From: JBJXHG01 sp046160865
GTDB taxonomy: Bacteria; Planctomycetota; UBA1135; GCA-002686595
Direction of reading: 5' to 3'
Length of the DNA stretch: 64,000 nt
Assembly (NCBI GenBank): GCA_046160865.1
Contig: JBJXHG010000181.1
Span: 27,563 to 91,562 of the forward strand
Shown here: positions 59,799-64,000 of the stretch, piece by piece
Layout of the letters: the number at the start of each line of letters is the position of its first letter
How positions within the stretch are numbered: position 1 is the stretch's first letter
Position numbers and translations under genes: made by a program
The notes under the pieces: generated by a model
Told to the model about the DNA's origin: nothing
The model's database searches: none
The model's input: the letters and a program-made list of their open reading frames with translations, nothing else

Positions 59799-61100
59799 AT
59801 GCCCATGACCCTCACGACCATCGAGCGTCTCGGCGATCACGTCGGCCAAACCGTCACGCTGCGCGGTTGGCTCTACAACAAGAGCTCGAAGGGCAAGCTG
59901 CACTTCGCGCAGCTGCGCGATGGAACCGGCGTTGCGCAGTGCGTGCTCTTCAAAGGCGCGGTTCCCGACGCGCTCTTCGAAGCGGTCGGTCACGCCGGTC
60001 AGGAATCGAGCCTTGTCCTCACTGGACAGGTGAAGGCCGAGCCGCGCGCACCGGGTGGATACGAGATCGGCGTCAGCGACGGACAGGTCGTGCAGTCGGT
60101 CGACGGCTTTCCGATCACGCCGAAGGAGCACGGTCCCGATTTCCTGCTCAACAACCGCCACCTGTGGCTGCGCAGCAAGCGGCAGTGGGCGATCATGCGC
60201 ATCCGCGACGCGGTGATCACCGCGCTGCGGCAGTTCTTCGACGAGCGCGGCTTCGTGTGCATCGACTCGCCGATCTTCACGCCGGCCGCGTGCGAGGGGA
60301 CCAGCACACTCTTCGAGGTGCAGTACTTCGACGAGAAGGCGTACTTGACGCAGTCCGGCCAGCTGTACGCCGAAGCCGCTGCGATGGCGCTCGGCAAGGT
60401 GTACTGCTTCGGTCCGACCTTTCGCGCCGAGAAGTCGAAGACGCGCCGCCACTTGACCGAGTTTTGGATGCTCGAGCCCGAGGTCGCGTACGCGACGCTC
60501 GACGACATCATGCAACTCGCCGAGGACATGCTCGTGCACGTCGCGCAGGCCGTGCTCGCGCGTCGCAAGCCGGAGCTCGAGGCGCTCGGCCGCGATCTTT
60601 CGAAGCTCGAGGCGATCCGCTCGCCGTTCCCGCGCCTGTCGTACGACGAGGCGGCGAAGATCCTCGCCGATCATCCCGAGTCTTCGTTCAAACACGGCGA
60701 CGACTTCGGTGCGCCGGACGAAACGATCCTCTCGACGCGCTACGACCGCCCGGTGATGGTGCACCGCTATCCGTCCGCGGTGAAGGCGTTCTACATGAAG
60801 CGCGATCCGGCCGACGAATCGAAGTGCTTGTGCGTCGACGTGCTCGGCAGCGAAGGCGTCGGCGAACTCATCGGCGGCAGCCAGCGCGAGGACGATCTCG
60901 ACGCGCTGCTCGCGCGCATCAAGGACCACGGACTGCCCGAAGAAGCGTTCGCGTGGTACCTCGACCTGCGCCGCTACGGCAGTGTGCCGCACTCGGGCTT
61001 CGGCATGGGGCTCGAGCGCACGGTCGCGTGGATCGCGGGCATCGAGCACGTGCGCGAGGCGAGCCCGTTCCCGCGCATGCTGAATCGCTTGTATCCGTGA
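59799..61100 (+). CDS. asnS: asparaginyl-tRNA synthetase
   Basis: Class IIb aminoacyl-tRNA synthetase, 433 residues from ATG 59799 (ATG 59805 also possible). The N-terminal OB anticodon-binding domain has VTLRGWLYNKSSKGKLHFAQLRDGTG; the catalytic core has motif 1 (FFDERGFVCIDSPIFT), motif 2 (GPTFRAEKSKTRRHLTEFWMLEPE) and motif 3 (SGFGMGLERTVAWIAG). The sequence ACEGTSTLFEV and the short length indicate AsnRS rather than AspRS. The long upstream frame is non-homologous. Confidence 0.96.
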   Translation: MPMTLTTIERLGDHVGQTVTLRGWLYNKSSKGKLHFAQLRDGTGVAQCVLFKGAVPDALFEAVGHAGQESSLVLTGQVKAEPRAPGGYEIGVSDGQVVQSVDGFPITPKEHGPDFLLNNRHLWLRSKRQWAIMRIRDAVITALRQFFDERGFVCIDSPIFTPAACEGTSTLFEVQYFDEKAYLTQSGQLYAEAAAMALGKVYCFGPTFRAEKSKTRRHLTEFWMLEPEVAYATLDDIMQLAEDMLVHVAQAVLARRKPELEALGRDLSKLEAIRSPFPRLSYDEAAKILADHPESSFKHGDDFGAPDETILSTRYDRPVMVHRYPSAVKAFYMKRDPADESKCLCVDVLGSEGVGELIGGSQREDDLDALLARIKDHGLPEEAFAWYLDLRRYGSVPHSGFGMGLERTVAWIAGIEHVREASPFPRMLNRLYP

Positions 61101-61438
61101 CACTACGATTGCGCTCCGCGGCCATTGCGCCGAAGCGCGAGACGGTTCGGTTCGCAACGTGTCGATCCAATGGGAACGCGCATCACCGCGTTCAAGGATC
61201 GCGAATTGGGGCACGTTCGGATGGCGTTTCGCGTTGCGTGTGTGTGCGGCCAGGGCGTTCTTCTCTCGTTTCGACTCGCCGCGACCGCTCGTCCTGAGTC
61301 GCGCGGCTGATCTTTACAAAGAGCGACTGCTGTACGATTCTGAATTCCTGCTCGCGAGACATGCAGTGCGATGTGATTGACGTGCATTGACTTGACCCCG
61401 ACGCCATCCATAGTCTGACGGCCGGAGGAGAGAGGGAG
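61101..61438. other. 338-bp gap between asnS and an unknown cassette
   Basis: Visibly richer in A/T than the rest of the window. It holds a promoter-like pair near its end and a GGAGGAG ribosome site; no RNA gene, repeat or conserved frame is seen. The composition change continues into the three genes that follow. Confidence 0.4.
61387..61416 (+). promoter_or_regulatory. promoter-like TTGACT-N18-TAGTCT before the unknown cassette
   Basis: TTGACT at 61387-61392 and TAGTCT at 61411-61416, 18 bp apart, lie 22 bp before ATG 61439; GGAGGAG follows. Same -10 and spacing as at 25618. Confidence 0.45.
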
Positions 61439-62356
61439 ATGTCGACAACCCAGTTGTCGCGCGAGCGCGACACGATCGATGTTCATTCGCTACGAATCGC
61501 GCCCAACGCTCGGCCGCGTGGGCGAACCAAGCACCCCTTGCGACTGCTCGGCGAACGCATTGTGGTCTGCGGCGCATCGATCTGGATGTTCGCTTGCGCA
61601 GATTCGCTGCTCAGCGCGCCGGGAGCCGGTCACTCCACTTCGCCGCAGCCGGAGCTAGGCGGGTTGAATCGAGTGGCAAACGCTTCGTCGACCGACGTGG
61701 TTCGATTCGCCGAGGACGTCGCCGAACGGCTCATGGAGGGCAAATGCACGTCGTCGGACGTGCATGCCCTCGGCGCGCGGCTCGTGCATGTCGTCGACTG
61801 GAGCGCGCCTGTTCCCACGAATGGCGCGGACCTCCGATTTCGGCTTCGACTCGACGACGCGCACCTCGTCGATCCGTCCGCGGCGTGCTTGACCGTTGCG
61901 CGCTCTGTCGACCCTCCGGATCAAGTCGTGTATTCGTTCGAGTTCTCGCTGATCCCGTTGCGCGGTTTCACCGCCCGGCTTTCCAAGGAATCTGCGCGCG
62001 CGTTCGCGGCGGCGGACTGCTCCGCTGTGTTCGCCACGAGGAATGGCGCGCTACAGTTCGCGACGATGCTCGTGCAGCACCGCTGGGAGCAATCGGATGT
62101 CTTGGCAGAGTCGTACGCACGCGAGGTCAGCATTCGTATTGGAGCGTCACTTCGCGCGACCGTGGCGGAAGAGGAATGGCGCCCGTTGACCTTGCAGTCG
62201 TCCGACGGTGGCTTCGGTCGTGTGAGTTGGACGACGTCGATCGGTGCGGCGCGTCACACCGTCGAGGACTCGAACTCCGAAGATGCAGAGCATCTCGTCG
62301 AGATCCTCGAATCCATTCGTGAGGCTATTCGCCCCACAGTGCAATCGGAGAAATAG
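61439..62356 (+). CDS. hypothetical protein with one hydrophobic segment (cassette gene 1)
   Basis: A 305-residue protein of unknown family. Residues 1-37 are basic; a hydrophobic stretch (RIVVCGASIWMFACADSLL) at about 40-58 may be an anchor or an atypical lipoprotein signal (Cys in FACADS). The rest is a soluble alpha/beta domain (FRLRLDDAHLVDP, FEFSLIPLRGFTARL). Codon use is less GC-extreme than in neighbours, hinting at transfer or relaxed selection. It starts an apparent operon with the Cys-rich peptide six bases downstream. Confidence 0.55.
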   Translation: MSTTQLSRERDTIDVHSLRIAPNARPRGRTKHPLRLLGERIVVCGASIWMFACADSLLSAPGAGHSTSPQPELGGLNRVANASSTDVVRFAEDVAERLMEGKCTSSDVHALGARLVHVVDWSAPVPTNGADLRFRLRLDDAHLVDPSAACLTVARSVDPPDQVVYSFEFSLIPLRGFTARLSKESARAFAAADCSAVFATRNGALQFATMLVQHRWEQSDVLAESYAREVSIRIGASLRATVAEEEWRPLTLQSSDGGFGRVSWTTSIGAARHTVEDSNSEDAEHLVEILESIREAIRPTVQSEK

Positions 62357-62362
62357 ACGTCC

Positions 62363-62605
62363 ATGAAATTCAAGCTCGCTGGATTCGTCGCATCGTTGTC
62401 GATCGCTGTTTCGGTCGCCGCGCTCGTACCGCGCACGAGCGCGGCTCCGCTCGCCAAGCACGAGTGCTGCCGCTGCAAGGCGGTCATCGTGCTCCAAACG
62501 GGTCACGTGTACATGGGCTGTCCCTGCAGCTACACGACAGGCGGCGAAGGTTGCAGTCTCGGAGCGGGTGCTCTCGACTGCAGCACGATCGGCACTTGCC
62601 CGTGA
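62363..62605 (+). CDS. small secreted Cys-rich peptide (cassette gene 2)
   Basis: An 80-residue precursor: clear signal peptide (KFKLAGFVASLSIAVSVAALVPRTSA) and a mature part of about 52 residues with eight cysteines (HECCRCK, GCPCSY, EGCSL, LDCST, GTCP). The spacing suggests either disulfide knots or metal binding. No family recognised. It lies between two larger proteins with N-terminal membrane segments and overlaps the third gene by four bases (GTGA), so all three are likely co-expressed. Confidence 0.6.
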   Translation: MKFKLAGFVASLSIAVSVAALVPRTSAAPLAKHECCRCKAVIVLQTGHVYMGCPCSYTTGGEGCSLGAGALDCSTIGTCP

Positions 62606-63504
62606 AGCGGCAGACAACGCTGGGCACAGCTAGGCCGACGGGCGGACAGATCGCTGCCGCGATCGTGTTCCTCGCCGCCGGTGTCGGGATCGGGTTGCTC
62701 GTGCTCGATGCGCGGGGTGAGGATCCAGGGGCGGACATGCGGCAAGCAGTCGCCGCGCGAGCCGCTAACCCGAACTCGCCGTTGGAATCGGCCACACCGG
62801 GACTTCCTGCGGTTGCCGTGGCGCAATCCGGCCGTCGGCCCGCGGCGAGCACCGATGCGGACTTGGGTGATGCAGTGGTCGCAAAGCACGCTGGCACGGT
62901 CCCAGGCGAGGTGTTCGTCCAAGCTCTCGACCTCGCCGCGCGGACCTACCTCACATCTGAGCCCGATATTACGCGGCTACACGAGCTGCTCCGGCAGTGC
63001 GCTGAGCGCGTGACGATCGACGAGGCGACCGTCAGGAAGGACGATCAAGGCGTGGTCACCGGCGAGTTGCGCGATCCGGCCTCTGGAATCGGCGGATCGT
63101 TCGAACTCGACGGTGATCGCTATCGCGTGACGCTCGACGATGCGACGAGCGGCGATCTCGCTGCTACTTCGTTACAGATGCGGCAGATCACGATTCAGGC
63201 GCACGAAGAACTCGGCAGTCTGGTCGGTGCCAGCTTCGGTGTGCAGTTCCATCCCGACTTGCAACCCGGTGCCAGTGTTCTGCAGGCCGGCGAGCTGGAG
63301 CGAATCATCGGGTGGAACGTCGGCGTCACGCAGAGCGGGACCAAGGCGTCCGCCCTGACGGTTCGACGCGATCCCGATGGCCGGCGCTGGCAAATCGGGC
63401 GGACGAGCAACATTAGCGTGCGCGAGGAGCCAGGCAGCTTCGATCCGCGAGCGTTCGACGCCTGGATGCGGCGGCTGCGGGCGGCAACGCCTCAGGCGCA
63501 CTGA
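62602..63504 (+). CDS. hypothetical membrane-anchored protein (cassette gene 3)
   Basis: A 300-residue protein from a GTG that overlaps the Cys-peptide stop. One N-terminal helix (GGQIAAAIVFLAAGVGIGLLVLDARG) anchors a Pro/Ala linker and a soluble domain from residue 90 (PGEVFVQALDLAARTYL, VRKDDQGVVTGELRDPASG, LGSLVGASFGVQF, RIIGWNVGV). The family is unknown. Its layout, a short N-terminal anchor with a beta-rich outer domain, resembles gene 1, suggesting paired partners of the secreted peptide. Confidence 0.55.
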   Translation: MKRQTTLGTARPTGGQIAAAIVFLAAGVGIGLLVLDARGEDPGADMRQAVAARAANPNSPLESATPGLPAVAVAQSGRRPAASTDADLGDAVVAKHAGTVPGEVFVQALDLAARTYLTSEPDITRLHELLRQCAERVTIDEATVRKDDQGVVTGELRDPASGIGGSFELDGDRYRVTLDDATSGDLAATSLQMRQITIQAHEELGSLVGASFGVQFHPDLQPGASVLQAGELERIIGWNVGVTQSGTKASALTVRRDPDGRRWQIGRTSNISVREEPGSFDPRAFDAWMRRLRAATPQAH

Positions 63505-63565
63505 TGCGGCGCGCGAGGTCCGGCTCGCGCTACATGCGGGCCGGACCTGCACCAGCTCGCACTCC

Positions 63566-63716
63566 TCACCACGTCCGTCGCGATGTTGCGCCTACTCGCT
63601 TTCACGCCAAGGCACTCGAAGGCCGAAGGCCAGCAGCAGAGCTTCAGTCAGCGCCAGAGAGCTGACGAGGGCCCCGCCGCCGATTCATGCGTGCGACGCG
63701 AGAACGCGCCGCACGC
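63566..63716. repeat. R1 core and R2 copy C (right arm and hairpin) between converging genes
   Basis: CTCACCACGTCCGTCGCGA (63566-63584) equals the R1 core at 38639. A diverged R2 right arm (CAGTCAGCG near 63641, then GGGCCCCGCCGCCG at about 63669-63682) is followed, at the same 3-nt spacing after ATT, by the hairpin GCGTGCGACGCG (63689-63700), loop AGAA, CGCGCCGCACGC, with one A-C mismatch. The left R2 tip is missing. Confidence 0.7.
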
Positions 63717-63762
63717 GGGCGCGTAGCGCGGGAGACCGCACTGCGCGCGGACCCGCGTCGCG

Positions 63763-63999
63763 TTACGGCCGCCAGAGGATCTCGAGCGCGTTCGTCGTGT
63801 TCATGCTCTCGAACGTGCAGAACGGAACCGCGTCGCGGTACACGACCTGGTAGTAGCTTTTCGCGCCCACCTGCGTCGGCACCTTGAGATGCAGTGGCGT
63901 CTCGCCGGTCTCGGGATAACTCGCGTTCCCGACCTTGGTCGCGATGCGCACGATCGATCCGCCGAAGCAGCGCAACCCGTCTCCGAACGGCGTCGCGGC
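63763..63999 (-). CDS. C-terminal end of a secreted Cys-module protein (partial)
   Basis: Truncated by the right edge; 78 residues are visible. FGDGLRCFGGSIVRI, ETGETPLHLKV, SYYQVVYRDAVPFCT and the ending NTTNALEILWRP match the last third of the module in the genes at 50526 and 53562, so this is the end of another secreted member. The frame continues to the edge, so the full gene is larger. The R2/R1 repeats lie just after its stop. Confidence 0.7.
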   Translation of the reverse strand, partial: AATPFGDGLRCFGGSIVRIATKVGNASYPETGETPLHLKVPTQVGAKSYYQVVYRDAVPFCTFESMNTTNALEILWRP

Positions 64000-64000
64000 C

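Noticed and set aside
61103..61486. 127-codon frame on the - strand in the gap after asnS
   Set aside because: No motif, overlaps the start of the cassette and contains the promoter-like site of that cassette on the other strand.

Overview
The window is strongly GC-rich DNA, with G/C-ending codons and many GTG and TTG starts. I read it as chromosome of a Planctomycetota bacterium, probably from the Poly30/Saltatorellus side of the phylum. The main reason is a family of secreted proteins sharing a Cys-rich module (FCFGDGS, CPC, GGCANA, then a PLHDV and YxQVxYR ending) at 50526-53369, 53562-54137 and 63763-63999. A TIGR02999-type sigma factor coupled to a Ser/Thr kinase, DUF1570-type proteins, pseudopilins and HEAT/TPR proteins fit the same group. 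waaA, lspA and ABC-type polysaccharide export imply a diderm envelope. The lineage is inference; no rRNA gene is present.

Layout. 1-10.5 kb: TPR membrane protein, uvrC, secreted OB-like protein, kinase plus sigma-factor pair, secreted zinc metallopeptidase. 10.5-24 kb: mostly housekeeping genes on the + strand (DksA-like factor, lspA, pyrD, response regulator, secA, waaA, metK, pseudopilin, UbiA-type prenyltransferase), with a xer-type recombinase at the left end, a broken PEP-utiliser domain and a lipoprotein joining a phosphatase to a CxxCH motif. 24-34.3 kb: HEAT lipoprotein, aminotransferase, threonine aldolase, caspase-like protein, phosphomannomutase, HEAT protein, arginase. 34.3-44.1 kb: envelope polysaccharide genes (wzm, wzt, two tandem methyltransferase paralogues, flippase, glycosyltransferase, a decayed HAD protein), interrupted by mcsB. 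44.1-50.5 kb: a divergent STAS-PilZ / GAF-PP2C signalling pair, the phosphatase gene leading an overlapping run into pyrC, DUF58 and BatA-like genes. 50.5-64 kb: giant propeller-repeat secreted protein and its short relative, a DUF1570-type pair, lipoprotein RidA, LPG-synthase-like membrane protein, asnS, and a three-gene cassette of unknown proteins around a Cys-rich secreted peptide.

The most unusual feature is between the genes. A palindromic repeat family (tips AAACGGCGGGGACC / GGTCCCCGCC..GTTT, followed 3 nt later by a 12-bp hairpin whose base pairs covary between copies) lies in three convergent gene gaps: 23.8, 44.2 and 63.6 kb. At 44 kb it is flanked by two further giant palindromes that mirror the 3' ends of both adjacent genes, and the STAS gene has lost a nearby stop codon. 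A second repeat (CTCACCACGTCC) occurs beside two of these elements and also forms the leader and start codon of mcsB. A third, AT-tipped inverted repeat lies at 31.2 kb. I saw no tRNA, rRNA or CRISPR array.
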